DNA of 64,000 bases from Pseudonocardia kujensis (GCF_021283305.1 NZ_JAJSOK010000040.1:1-64000), one strand, 5' to 3'; positions 8,692-17,737 are shown, counted from the first letter of the stretch. Translations and numbers: made by a program. Notes: generated from the letters alone by a model not told the origin.

Positions 8692-8719
8692 GTCGGTCTC
8701 CTTCGTCGTCGAGTACGGA

Positions 8720-8962
8720 TCAGTTCGAGACGGCCGCTGCGCAGCCGTGCAGGCGGGGGTGAGCCGCCGGCCTTCCCCGGGCGGCCCTTCCGACCGGGAC
8801 GAACGCCGCGCTGATCAAGGCGGCGACCACGCTCAGGCGGGCCATCACCAGCATCGCGGTGTGGTAGTGGGCGGCGGGCGACTGGGCAAGGCCGTCCGAT
8901 CGACCGGCACCGAGCAGGAAGACGGAGCGCCACGACGCGTGGTGGGCCAGCCAGCCGGCGGC
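8720..8962 (-). pseudogene. Internally deleted MFS (DHA2-type) exporter remnant
   Basis: With no start codon needed, the minus frame reads AGWLAHHASWRSVFLL, the loop and helix found in EmrB/QacA-type exporters (usually GGWL..HASWRWVFxI). It then continues directly into SPAAHYHTAMLVMARLSVVA and AFVPVGR, which looks like the family's last transmembrane helix, and ends at the stop at 8720-8722. Several hundred intervening codons are missing. This explains most of the 328-base gap between the SDR and antiporter genes. It has no start codon and cannot make a transporter. Confidence 0.6.
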
Positions 8963-9019
8963 ATTGCTCTCACTGCTGTCTGGTCGGACCGGACGTCCAA
9001 GCCGCCCGTGATGGCACGG

Positions 9020-10222
9020 TCACACCGCAGCGCGGCCGTCCCGCGGGCCGCTCTCACTCCGGCGTCGCGCGAGGGTCGTCGCGAGAATCGGGAACGCGAT
9101 CACCGACACGACCGCGGCGGCGACGAGTGCGACCTCGTTGTCCGGCGTGATCAGGCGGAGGTCGACGCCGATCGCGCCGCCGACGACAGGGATGGTGAGC
9201 GTCGTGGCCTGCAGCAGCGCGGCCCGCGCGATCTCGCGCCTGCCGTTCAGCAACCGCCGGTAGAGCAGGGCCGGCAGTCCGCGCACGAGCAGGATGGCGG
9301 CCAGGAAGACCGGGATCCTGACGAGCGTGGCGGGCTGGGTGAAGCTCTCGACGTCCAGTGACATCCCGGTGGACACGAAGAAGAACGGAATGAGCGCACC
9401 GAAGCCCACTGCCTGCACCTTCGGCCGGAACTGCGGATGGGTGTGTGCGCGGTCCGGGTCGAGAACGGAGATCGCCGCGCCGGCGAGAAACGACCCGAGG
9501 ATCGCCTCGAGACCGAACCCGGCCGCGAGGGCCGCGAAGCCCACCAGCAGGGCGACCGCGCCGCGCACCCGGATCTCCGCCGTGGTGTCCTGCAGCGCCG
9601 CCAATGCCCGGGTCAGCCAGCCCAGGTGCGCTAACCGCAGGACGACCACTGCCACGGCACAGCTCAGGGCGGCGAAGGCGGCGAGCAGTGCCACCCGGGA
9701 ACCCAGGCTCCCGCCGTCGCCCGCGAACAGCAGGGACAGCAGCACGACCGGCACCACCTCGGCGATCGCGGCACCGGCGATGACGAGACCACCCAGCGGA
9801 GCAGCGGCGTCCCCGCTGTCCTGCAGCACCGGGAGCACGACGCCGGCGGCGGTGGCCGACAGGATGACCGCGATCAGCACGGGCGACCCGACGATGCCGA
9901 CGACGCCGAGCAGGGTGCCCACTGCGAGAGCCAGCGCGAAGGACACGACGAAGGCCGAGGCGGCGATCCGGGCGACGCGACCCCGCAGCCGCGCGATGTC
10001 GATCTCCAGGCCGGCGAGGAACAGCAGGAACGACAACCCGACGACCGACAGCACGCGGACCGGCTCGTCGACGCGTGCGAGCCCGAGGACGCCCGGGCCG
10101 ACGAGCACACCCAGCACGATCTGCACGACGACATCGGGCACCGGGAGCCGCACCAGGCGGACGAGCAGCGGCGAGAGCAGCGCCAGGACGCCGACCAGGG
10201 CCACCGAGGTCAGAGAGATCAT
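9020..10222 (-). CDS. CPA2-type cation/proton antiporter
   Basis: A 400-residue integral membrane protein with about 12 hydrophobic segments. The N-terminal VLVGPGVLGL and FLLFLAGLEID motifs are hallmarks of the monovalent cation:proton antiporter-2 (Kef/Nap-like) family, and FFFVSTGMSLD near residue 290 is a further signature. No TrkA-type regulatory domain follows; the protein ends in a short Arg-rich tail. It probably exchanges Na+ or K+ for protons in pH or osmotic homeostasis. The ATG at 10222 has a GGAG ribosome binding site. It follows the DUF4331 gene after 52 bases and probably shares its transcript. Confidence 0.92.
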   Translation of the reverse strand: MISLTSVALVGVLALLSPLLVRLVRLPVPDVVVQIVLGVLVGPGVLGLARVDEPVRVLSVVGLSFLLFLAGLEIDIARLRGRVARIAASAFVVSFALALAVGTLLGVVGIVGSPVLIAVILSATAAGVVLPVLQDSGDAAAPLGGLVIAGAAIAEVVPVVLLSLLFAGDGGSLGSRVALLAAFAALSCAVAVVVLRLAHLGWLTRALAALQDTTAEIRVRGAVALLVGFAALAAGFGLEAILGSFLAGAAISVLDPDRAHTHPQFRPKVQAVGFGALIPFFFVSTGMSLDVESFTQPATLVRIPVFLAAILLVRGLPALLYRRLLNGRREIARAALLQATTLTIPVVGGAIGVDLRLITPDNEVALVAAAVVSVIAFPILATTLARRRSESGPRDGRAAV

Positions 10223-10274
10223 GGTCGCTCCCGGGTGACGCCGACGTGGCGTCGGCGTCGAGAGGGGTGCCGGC

Positions 10275-11267
10275 TCAGACCGGGTAGACGTTCGGGACGC
10301 CGAGGTACGGGAACTCGGCCAGCAGGTCGTCGTGCGGCTTGAGCCCCTGGGAGTCGATACTCCCGTTGCTCATCCACGCGAACCGGGCGCTGAAGGCGTC
10401 CCCGGTGAGGCTGCGGCCGTTCGGGTACGCCACCGGGCGGCTGCGGTCGTAGCGCAGGATGTCCGGGAGCACGACGAGTGCGGCCTCGCGTGCCTCCTCC
10501 GGTGCGTAGCCGCCGTTGTCCTGCAGGAACTTCGCCCAGATGTCCAGGTAGTTCGCGACGTCGTCGACCGGTTGCCGGCGGTTGTACTCGTTCTTGGTGT
10601 GGTTGGGGCTGACGAACGGGTTGATCGTCGGGTGGCCGCCGCGGTCGACCTGGACGATCGCGCCGTCGCGGCGCACGCCGACCGTCGCCCAGACCCCGAT
10701 CCTGGGCCCGGGACCGAGCATGTCGTTCGGCACCTCCAGCACGACGGACTGGACGTTCCGGTCGGCGAAGGCGTCCTGACCGGTCCACCGGAAGCCGTGG
10801 AAGGAGCCGTCGGCGTCGGCGAAGAACGGGTCGCTGCGCACGCCGAGGAACAGCCGGACCGGGCCGGCCTCCACCGGCCGGGCCGAGTCGTCGAAGCCGA
10901 CCGGTGTGTCGGCGACGAGCACGTCGCCGGAGGGTTCGGGGTCGCGCGCCCCCGCGCCGGTGGCGTAGCGGACGGTCCCGGTCTGCCTGCCGTCGCTGAG
11001 GTCGGAGAAGACGAACGAGAACGCGACGTCCGTCTGCGCGTCCCCGTCGGTGTCGACGTTGAGGCGGTAGATCCCGTCCGGATGGAACTCCGCCTTCATG
11101 AGGAACGGGGGCATCGCGCTCATACCGGTCGTGAAGGGGTTGGCGTTCATGACCAGGACCGTCTTCCCGGGGTCGTCGGGTGAGGCGAACACATAGAGGT
11201 CGGTGAGGTCCAGGCGGGCGTCGTCACCGGGGAACCGGAGGTTGGCCGCGCTGTAGTGGTTGGACAC
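10275..11267 (-). CDS. DUF4331-family protein
   Basis: A 330-residue protein that starts MSNHYSAANL and soon shows LDLTDLYVFASPDDPGKTV, the characteristic opening of DUF4331 proteins, plus HTKNEYNRR and LPDILRYDRSRP later on. Function in the family is not established. No signal peptide is visible. The GTG start at 11267 is preceded by GAGGAG. It sits between an MFS transporter (22-base gap) and a cation antiporter (52-base gap), so the three probably form one operon. I would not assign an activity. Confidence 0.88.
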   Translation of the reverse strand: MSNHYSAANLRFPGDDARLDLTDLYVFASPDDPGKTVLVMNANPFTTGMSAMPPFLMKAEFHPDGIYRLNVDTDGDAQTDVAFSFVFSDLSDGRQTGTVRYATGAGARDPEPSGDVLVADTPVGFDDSARPVEAGPVRLFLGVRSDPFFADADGSFHGFRWTGQDAFADRNVQSVVLEVPNDMLGPGPRIGVWATVGVRRDGAIVQVDRGGHPTINPFVSPNHTKNEYNRRQPVDDVANYLDIWAKFLQDNGGYAPEEAREAALVVLPDILRYDRSRPVAYPNGRSLTGDAFSARFAWMSNGSIDSQGLKPHDDLLAEFPYLGVPNVYPV

Positions 11268-11289
11268 GAGATCTCCTCGGAGGTGGTGG

Positions 11290-12492
11290 TCATCGAGAGC
11301 GGTCGCGTTGCAGGAGGGCGGCGGGGACGGAGAGGCCCAGGAGCACCACCGACAGCCAGAGGCCGAGCGTGATCCCTCCGGGGGTGTCGGAGAGCAGCCC
11401 CGCCGCCAGGGGGCCGATGGCCTGTCCCGCGCTGAACGCCGAGGTGAGCAGGGCGATGCCCAGCGTCCAGCCCGCGGCGGGGAGGCTGCGGCGGGCGATC
11501 ACCGTGGCGGCGGTCGGGCCCGCCATGAACGAGCTGCCGAACACGATCCCCGACGCGATGGCGGCCACCGGCCCCGACCACACCAGTACGGGCAGAACGC
11601 CGACCAGCACCACGAGACTCGCCAGCGCCGGTCCCCGTCCGCGGGGCAGCCGACCGGCCAGCGGACCCCAGACGACCAGCGTCCCCACCGCGGACGCGAC
11701 GCCCAGGACGACGAAGTAGACCGCCTGGAACCCGCCGCCGAGGCCGCGGCCCGCCAGCAGCGCGATGACGAAGGTCAGATAGGCGACGTAGCCGGCGCCG
11801 AACAGGACGTACCAGACGAAGGTCGGGGTGAGGGCGCCGAACCGGACGCGGCCGTTCGCCGCCGGTCCGGCCGCCTGCTCGGCCACTCGGCGGACCGCGA
11901 GCGTGGCGGGGGCGAGGGCGGCCAGTGACAGCACCCCCATCACCAGCCAGCCGAGCCGCCATCCCACGCCGCCGCCGAGCTCCAGCACGATCGGCACCAG
12001 GACACCGGCGACCACGATCCCGATCCCGACCCCGGCCATGTAGACGGCGACGAGCAGCGCGGAGCGACGTGGGTCGCTGCCGGTGTGCACGCGGGCGGCC
12101 AGCGCGGAGCCGAGTACGAACGCGATCGCGGTGCTCACCCCGCCGACCGCCCGCACGACCGTCAGCAGGACGTAGTCGCCGGTCGCCGCCGAGAGCAGGA
12201 GCATCAGCGCGCTGACCCCGAGGGCCGCCACGAACGCGACCCCGATGCCGAAGCGCCGGGCCCACCAGGTGGCGGAGAGGCAACCCGCGATGTAGCCCAG
12301 CGCGTTCGCCGTGTTGATGCCGCCCGCGGCGGCGAAGCTCCAGGACAGGTCCTCGCGCATCGCGGGCAGCAGCAGCGCGTAGGCGAACCGGGTGAAACCC
12401 AGCGCCACCACCGGCCCGGACGCCAGCCCGAGCGCGACGAGGACCTCGGCCTGCAGCGCCCGTCGTTGCGTTGTGGTGTTGATCGACGCCAT
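11290..12492 (-). CDS. MFS transporter, YbfB/YjiJ-like
   Basis: A 400-residue, 12-segment permease. The opening SGPVVALGFTRFAYALLLPA is characteristic of the YbfB/YjiJ group of the major facilitator superfamily. I place the start at ATG 12492, which has GGAGG six bases upstream; the open frame continues 34 codons further but that part is hydrophilic and unlike a transporter. No substrate can be read from the sequence; relatives are annotated as probable exporters. It is the first gene of a likely operon with DUF4331 and a CPA2 antiporter, and is divergent from a sigma-factor gene across a 194-base region holding an inverted repeat. Confidence 0.88.
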   Translation of the reverse strand: MASINTTTQRRALQAEVLVALGLASGPVVALGFTRFAYALLLPAMREDLSWSFAAAGGINTANALGYIAGCLSATWWARRFGIGVAFVAALGVSALMLLLSAATGDYVLLTVVRAVGGVSTAIAFVLGSALAARVHTGSDPRRSALLVAVYMAGVGIGIVVAGVLVPIVLELGGGVGWRLGWLVMGVLSLAALAPATLAVRRVAEQAAGPAANGRVRFGALTPTFVWYVLFGAGYVAYLTFVIALLAGRGLGGGFQAVYFVVLGVASAVGTLVVWGPLAGRLPRGRGPALASLVVLVGVLPVLVWSGPVAAIASGIVFGSSFMAGPTAATVIARRSLPAAGWTLGIALLTSAFSAGQAIGPLAAGLLSDTPGGITLGLWLSVVLLGLSVPAALLQRDRSR

Positions 12493-12560
12493 CGCCGGCC
12501 TCCGTCTGCAGGGATGGCTCGACTCTCGCCCGGTGCGACCGTGATAGCCCCCGTCGGCGG

Positions 12561-12603
12561 CCCTGGTCGGTCCCCCGGTGCGAGACCAGGGCACGGGCCC
12601 GTG
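12561..12603. repeat. Inverted repeat plus 12-bp palindrome in the MFS/sigma divergent promoter
   Basis: CCCTGGTC (12561-12568) and GACCAGGG (12584-12591) form a perfect 8-bp dyad with a 15-base loop. It is followed immediately by the palindrome CACGGGCCCGTG (12592-12603). Both lie between divergent genes and are candidates for operators; no regulator can be assigned. Confidence 0.4.
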
Positions 12604-12686
12604 GGTGGCCAGGGGTGTCGACGGGCGCGCCCGGCCTAGGCCGGGCAGGACGATGAGGCACCTCGGAAGTCCTGGAAGGGAGCGCC

Positions 12687-13571
12687 GTGTCCCACCGAAC
12701 CGAGGCGGCCGCCGCGCCGTCGATCCGCGAACGTGAGCTGGTCGCGGCGACCGCGGTCGGCGACCCGGACGCCTGCCGCGAGCTGGTCGACCTGTTCCTG
12801 CCCGCGATCGGGGCGATGACCCGCCGCTTCCTGCGGGCCGGGGGTGTCAGCCGTCAGGAGCTCCTCCAGGAGGGAGTCGCCGGCCTGCTGCACGCCGCGC
12901 GCCGCTACGACCCGGGCCGGGGCACCCCGTTCTGGGGCTACGCGGTCCACTGGGTGCGCAAGGCGATGCAGGACGTCGCCGCGGAGCTGACGATGCCGGT
13001 CGTCCTGTCCGATCGCGCGGTCCGCGGGCTCGCCGCCGTGCGCGCCGCGCACGACGACCACGTCCGCACCCACCGGGTCGAGCCCACGGCGACGCAGCTC
13101 GCGGGCGCGACCGGGTTCAGCCGTACCCAGGTGGAGCTACTGAGCGAGGCCGCTCGGGCCCCGCACAGTCTCCAGGCACCGGCGGGCCCCGGGACGACCG
13201 TCGGCGAGCACGTCCGCGACCACGGCGCCGAGCTGGCCTTCGACCGGGTACTCGACGCCATCGAGCTCCGGGAGGTCCGCGAGCTCACCGCACTGCTCGG
13301 CGACCGGGAGCGGACCGTGCTGCACGCCCACTTCGGGCTCGGCACGCCCCCGCGGACACTCGAGCAGATCGGCGAGGCCCTCGGGGTGACCGCCGAACGT
13401 GCCCGGCAGATCGAGTCGGGTGCCCTCGGCAAGCTGCGGGCCTCGCTGGTCACTCCGCCTTCTCGAGCGGGTACTCCGCTCCCCGCAGCGCGGTCCGGAG
13501 CTCCCGGCGGGAGGCGATGTCGAGCTTCGCGAACACCTTCCGCAGGTGCCATTCGACCGTCCGGGGGCTGA
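12687..13571 (+). CDS. Sigma-70 family RNA polymerase sigma factor
   Basis: A sigma factor of about 294 residues. Region 2 is visible as LLQEGVAGLLHAARRYDPGRGTPFWGYA with the following WVRKAMQ (recognition of the -10 element). Region 3 is short (PTATQLAGATGFS). Region 4 contains RERTVLHAHFGL and LEQIGEALGVTAERARQIE, the helix-turn-helix for the -35 element. It lacks region 1.1, so it is a compact group 2/3-type factor rather than the housekeeping one. No anti-sigma gene is adjacent. The natural end would be near GKLRASL; about 40 further residues, rich in Arg, Pro and Ser, are encoded antisense to the end of the LAL gene. The GTG start has GAAGGGAG upstream. Confidence 0.9.
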   Translation: MSHRTEAAAAPSIRERELVAATAVGDPDACRELVDLFLPAIGAMTRRFLRAGGVSRQELLQEGVAGLLHAARRYDPGRGTPFWGYAVHWVRKAMQDVAAELTMPVVLSDRAVRGLAAVRAAHDDHVRTHRVEPTATQLAGATGFSRTQVELLSEAARAPHSLQAPAGPGTTVGEHVRDHGAELAFDRVLDAIELREVRELTALLGDRERTVLHAHFGLGTPPRTLEQIGEALGVTAERARQIESGALGKLRASLVTPPSRAGTPLPAARSGAPGGRRCRASRTPSAGAIRPSGG

Positions 13572-16242
13572 GGAACAGCCGGCTGCCCACCTCGGAGTTG
13601 GACAGGCCGTCCCGGGCCATCAGGGCGATCTGTCGCTCCTGCTGGGTCAGCTCGTCGTGGTGCTCCACGGTGCGCTTGCGGACGGTCGCGCCGGTGGCCA
13701 GCAGCTCGCGTCTGGCCCGTTCGGCGAACGCCTCCATGCCGATCTGTGTGCACAGGTCGTGGGCCTTGCGCAGCTGTGGGCGGGCGTCGGTGCGGCGTCC
13801 CTCCCGGCGCAGCCACTCGCCGTAGAGCAGGTGGGCGCGGGCGAGCTCGGGACGGACACCGCTGACCGCCAGCCGCTCGACCGCCTCGAGGTAGCAGCTC
13901 TCGGCGGCCGGGCCCTCGACCAGCAGAGCACGGGCGCGGACCTCCAGGCCCCGGGCCCAGCCGCTGTCGGAGCCCGCCGTCTGCCCGGTGAGCCGCCGGC
14001 TCGCGAGGGCGGCGTGCTCGGCGTCCCCGCTGCGGACCGCGGCCTCGACACGCTCGCTCAACGCCCACGCCGCGATCCAGAACTGCGGGATGTCCTCACT
14101 GGCCTCGACCGCCGCGGCCAGGGCCTCCTCGTAGCGGCCGAGACCGTTGAGCACCACCGCGGACGCCCATCGGGCGTACTGCACCGCCGTGCCCTGCCCC
14201 TCGGCGACGGCGCTCTCGACGGTGGCCTCGATCAGCGGGAAAGCGTCGTCCTCCCGCCCTTTCAGCGCCGTGTGGACCAGGGTCCCGTACGGGGCGATGT
14301 GGGTCCCCGTCGCCTCCGTCACCGCCCGCGCCTCGGTGATCGACGACGCCGCCAGTGCCAGGTCACCGGCCATGGCCGCCGCCTGCGCCAGGACGTTGAC
14401 CCCGACCGTCAGCACGGCGAGCGCACCCGCGGTGCGGGCCACCTCGACCTGTCGGGTCGCGATGGTCAGGCACGCGTCGAAGTCCCACACGATCGCGGCG
14501 GCCACCACCCCGAGCCATCCCCACCGCAGCACCTCCTCGACCGGCGCTTCGGGGTCGGAGAAGGCGGCCGTCGCCTCGGCCAGAACGGGAACACCCGCCT
14601 CGCGGCCGTCGGTGAACAGCAACGCCAGGCCGTCGAGCAGCACGTCGGAGGCCCGGGCGGGCCCGGGTGCCAAGGGCGCGGACCTGACCGCTCGGGACAC
14701 CTCCAGCAGGCTGCTACCGGGTGTCGCGAGCCGCCCGGCGAACAGGGCCGCACTCCAGGCGTCCAGGTAGGTCTCCCGCGCGAGCCGGGCGTCGAGGGAC
14801 TCCAAGGCGTGAGCCGCCCGGAGGAGCAGCGGCGGGGCGTCACTGCCGCGGTTGAGGGAGTACGCAGCCTCGGCCCGCAGCAGGTCGACGCGGGCCCGGC
14901 CCAGGTCGTCGAGCGGGCCCGCCTCGGCGACCGCCAGCATCGTCAGAGCGGTCTCGAAGGCACCGGTGCGCAGGCTGGCGTGCGCGGCGGCGAGGGCCCG
15001 CTCGGCACGCCGCGCGGGCTCGCGGGTGAGGGCGACACTGCGGTGCAGGAACGCGGCCTCGGCCGCGAACCCACCGCGGGCCTGGGCACGCTGCGCGGAC
15101 CGCTCGAGCTCCAGCGCCACGTTCTCGTCGGGCCCGGACGTCGCGGTGGCCAGGTGCCAGGCGCGCCGGTCCGGGTCGGACGCCCGGTCGGTCACCTCGG
15201 CCAGGGCCAGATGGGCGGATCGCCGCTCCCGCGACGACGCCGAGCGATAGAGCGCCGACCGGACCAGCGGATGCCGGAAGGTCACCCGGTCGCTGATCGT
15301 CAGCAGATCGTCCATCTCCGCGACCGCCGCCGCGGCGCCGTCGATGCCGAGCCGCTCCGCGGCCCGCCAGACCAGGAGGGGATCACCGACGGGTTCCGCG
15401 GCGGCGACCAGCAGCAGCGACCGGGTCTCCGGCGGCAGCTGCTCGGCCTGTCGGACGAAGCTCCGCTCGATCCCGCCCGGCAGCGCATGGGGGCCCGAGA
15501 GCCCGAAACCGTCGGCGAGCTGGGTGGCGGTCAGCCCGCGGGGCAGCTCGAGCAGCGCGAGCGGATTCCCCTTCGTCTCGGCCACGATTCTTTCGCGAAT
15601 CCGGTCATCGAGCATGAATCGGACGACCGATCCGAGCAACTCCCGCGCATCGGCATCTGCCAATCCCTGCACGTCCAAATACGGTATGCCACGGAATTCC
15701 TCACCGGTCTCACGCGCACCGAACACCAGGCCGACCGCTTCCGCGCGCAGGCGCCGCGCGACCAGCGTCAGGGTCTGTGCCGTCGCCCGGTCCAGCCACT
15801 GGGCATCGTCCACGATGCACAGAACGGGCCGCTCCGCCACGGCCTCCGAGAGCAGGCTCAGGACCGCCAGGCCCACCATGAAGGGGTCCGGCCGGGGCCC
15901 GGCGCTGCGGCCGAACACGATGTCCAGGGCCTCCTGCTGCGGGCCGGGAAGGGCGTCCAGGTGCGCGAGGAGGGGGGCGCAGAGCTGATGGAGCGCGGCG
16001 AAGGCCAGCTCCATCTCCGACTCGACCCCTGCGGCCCGCAACACCCGCAGGTCGGCGGCCGGCCGCAGCATGTACTCCAACAGCGCCGTCTTGCCGACGC
16101 CCGGGTCGCCACGGAGCACCAGGGCTCGGCTCTCACCCTGCCGGACCGCGATGATCAGCTCGTCCAACAGAGCGGACTCGGGCCGACGTCCGCGCAGTTC
16201 GCCGGTCGCCGACCCGTAGGCCTTTCCACGCTTCTGCGCCAT
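13450..16242 (-). CDS. LuxR-family regulator of the LAL type with an AAA ATPase domain
   Basis: A protein of about 930 residues. The N-terminal STAND/AAA-like ATPase shows Walker A GDPGVGKT (about residues 45-52) and Walker B VLCIVDDAQWLD (about 135-146). A long helical repeat (TPR-like) middle follows, and the end carries a LuxR helix-turn-helix: LTQQERQIALMARDGLSNSE and then SPRTVEWHLRKVFAKL. LAL regulators bind a ligand and ATP and activate catabolic or secondary-metabolism operons. The first in-frame codon of the open frame is TTG 16254, but ATG 16242 is the better start. The 3' end overlaps the convergent sigma-factor gene by 122 bases. Its targets are unknown; the divergent neighbour is the chimeric gene at 16379. 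Confidence 0.92.
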   Translation of the reverse strand: MAQKRGKAYGSATGELRGRRPESALLDELIIAVRQGESRALVLRGDPGVGKTALLEYMLRPAADLRVLRAAGVESEMELAFAALHQLCAPLLAHLDALPGPQQEALDIVFGRSAGPRPDPFMVGLAVLSLLSEAVAERPVLCIVDDAQWLDRATAQTLTLVARRLRAEAVGLVFGARETGEEFRGIPYLDVQGLADADARELLGSVVRFMLDDRIRERIVAETKGNPLALLELPRGLTATQLADGFGLSGPHALPGGIERSFVRQAEQLPPETRSLLLVAAAEPVGDPLLVWRAAERLGIDGAAAAVAEMDDLLTISDRVTFRHPLVRSALYRSASSRERRSAHLALAEVTDRASDPDRRAWHLATATSGPDENVALELERSAQRAQARGGFAAEAAFLHRSVALTREPARRAERALAAAHASLRTGAFETALTMLAVAEAGPLDDLGRARVDLLRAEAAYSLNRGSDAPPLLLRAAHALESLDARLARETYLDAWSAALFAGRLATPGSSLLEVSRAVRSAPLAPGPARASDVLLDGLALLFTDGREAGVPVLAEATAAFSDPEAPVEEVLRWGWLGVVAAAIVWDFDACLTIATRQVEVARTAGALAVLTVGVNVLAQAAAMAGDLALAASSITEARAVTEATGTHIAPYGTLVHTALKGREDDAFPLIEATVESAVAEGQGTAVQYARWASAVVLNGLGRYEEALAAAVEASEDIPQFWIAAWALSERVEAAVRSGDAEHAALASRRLTGQTAGSDSGWARGLEVRARALLVEGPAAESCYLEAVERLAVSGVRPELARAHLLYGEWLRREGRRTDARPQLRKAHDLCTQIGMEAFAERARRELLATGATVRKRTVEHHDELTQQERQIALMARDGLSNSEVGSRLFLSPRTVEWHLRKVFAKLDIASRRELRTALRGAEYPLEKAE

Positions 16243-16378
16243 CCTCAGCCCCAATCGGCTTGGAGATTAGTCCGATGCACAGTTTTCTGGCTACGAAATC
16301 GGTCGTCCGCTTGCGTCGCTGCGCCGGCGGCTTACCGCAACGGTCGTAGCCCCCACCCCCTTCCGCGGAGGACGACCC

Positions 16379-16882
16379 ATGAGCGACCTGCAGACGACCC
16401 CCGAGGGCGGGGACGCCGACAGCCGGCCGCCCACGGCCCTGGGCCTGGAGGTCGTGGTCGTCCCGGTCGCGGACGTCGACCGGGCCCTGGCCTTCTACCG
16501 CGAGCTGGGCCGGCGGCTCGACGCCGACGTCACCACCGACGCGGAGTACACCGGGACCACCGCGCTGGGACCCGCGGTCGGGCTGGCCCTGCCCGGTGCG
16601 CTGAGCGCCGCGCTGTCGGCGCTCACCGCGAACCTGGCGCTCGAGCTCGCCCCGATCCGGGTCGACCTGATCGCAGCGGGGTTCGTCGACACGCCCCTGT
16701 CCGCGCGGCTCCTCGGCTCGGATCTCGACGAACGCCGCATCCAGCTCAGCACCGCGCTGCCCCCTCGACGCGTCGTCGGGCCGGCCGACGTCGCCGCCCT
16801 CGCCCTGCACCTGATGACGAACACCGAGCTGACCGGCGCCGTCCACGACGTCGGCGGCGGCGAGCAGCTCGTGGGGGTGTGA
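16379..16882 (+). pseudogene. Chimeric gene: VOC N-terminus joined to an SDR C-terminus
   Basis: The frame is open for 167 codons but mixes two families. Residues 20-55 are the first beta-alpha unit of a VOC protein (LEVVVVPVADVDRALAFY), nearly the same as the start of the VOC gene at 4709-5341. From about residue 60 to the end the sequence is the C-terminal half of an SDR (NLALELAPIRVDLIAAGFVD, TPLSARLLG, HLMTNTELTGAVHDVGGG), closely like the SDR at 7930-8691. The VOC metal sites and the SDR nucleotide-binding half are missing. This looks like a deletion that fused two neighbouring genes in frame. It may still be translated, as the next gene starts one base after its stop. Confidence 0.75.
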
Positions 16883-16883
16883 C

Positions 16884-17633
16884 GTGCAGGAGTACCTGGT
16901 CGAGTTCACGATCGACGTCCCCGCCGGCGCTTCGCCCGACGAGCTCGACCGGCGGAAGGCCGGCGAAGCGGCCGCGGCCGCCGACCTCGCGGCGCGCGGC
17001 CACCTGCTCCGGGTGTGGACGCGGGCCGCACGCGGAACCGTGCTCGGGCTCTACCGCGCGCACGACCGCGCCGAGCTCGACACCCTCCTCGCCGGGCTAC
17101 CGCTGGCCGACTGGATGCAGGTCGCCGTCGACCCACTCGACCCCCACCCCAACGACCCTGCGACCGGTGATCTCCCGAGCCCGCTGCTCGCACCGGTCTT
17201 CCGGCTGGAGGCGAGCCTCGGCGAGCCGGTCGAGCTCGGGACCTTCGGCACGGACCGGCACCGGATCGTCGCCCTGACCGCGGGCACCGTCACCGGGCCC
17301 GCCCTGAAGGGACGGCTGGTCCCCGAAGGAAGCGCCGACCGCCAGACGGTCCTCGCCGACGGCACCGCCCTCGGCGACATCCACTACACGATCGAGACGG
17401 ACGGCGGGGAGCTGCTCGCCGTCGAGTCGCGGTCGGTGCGCCACGGCAGCGCCGAGGTCCTCGCGCGGCTGGCTCGCGGCGAGAACGTGAACCCCGCCGA
17501 CTACGTCTTCCGCGCCACCACCCGCATCGAGGCCGCCGCAGAGCATCTCGACTGGCTCACCAAAGGGGTCTTCGTCACCGTCGGGGCCCGCCGACCCGAC
17601 ACCGTCGTCTACGACACCTACCTGGTGCGCTGA
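16884..17633 (+). CDS. Muconolactone-isomerase-like domain fused to DUF3237
   Basis: A 249-residue two-domain protein. Residues 1-92 match the muconolactone delta-isomerase fold: MQEYLVEFTIDVPAG, then LLRVWTRAARGTVLGLYRA and LPLADWMQV near the end, close to the usual 90-96 residue length of the stand-alone enzyme. Residues from about 105 on match DUF3237 (GPALKGRLVPEGSADRQTVL, then VFRATTRIE and VFVTVGARR). Muconolactone isomerase acts in the catechol branch of the beta-ketoadipate pathway, but no other catechol-pathway gene is nearby, so the substrate may differ. The GTG start at 16884 follows the chimera's stop by one base, indicating coupling. Confidence 0.82.
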   Translation: MQEYLVEFTIDVPAGASPDELDRRKAGEAAAAADLAARGHLLRVWTRAARGTVLGLYRAHDRAELDTLLAGLPLADWMQVAVDPLDPHPNDPATGDLPSPLLAPVFRLEASLGEPVELGTFGTDRHRIVALTAGTVTGPALKGRLVPEGSADRQTVLADGTALGDIHYTIETDGGELLAVESRSVRHGSAEVLARLARGENVNPADYVFRATTRIEAAAEHLDWLTKGVFVTVGARRPDTVVYDTYLVR

Positions 17634-17737
17634 TGTTCTGCCCCGGCGAGATCCCGACCCAGCCGTGGCGGCACACCCTGCGGTTCCTGCGCCGCGTCCT
17701 GACCCACCGACGACGAGGAGCGTCCGATGCGCGCTGA
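17633..17737 (+). CDS. Possible 34-residue small protein
   Basis: The ATG at 17633 overlaps the stop of the preceding gene (TGATG) and the frame stops at 17735-17737, just inside the next gene. The peptide starts MFCPGEIPTQPWRHTLRF and is then very Arg-rich. Its placement would couple translation of the two flanking genes. There is no recognisable domain and it may simply be a coupling reading frame. Confidence 0.25.
   Translation: MFCPGEIPTQPWRHTLRFLRRVLTHRRRGASDAR

Noticed and set aside
13399..17277. A 1292-codon plus-strand open frame across the LAL gene
   Set aside because: It is the antisense shadow of the LAL regulator: composition is Arg/Gly-rich with no domain, and the minus frame has Walker and LuxR motifs.
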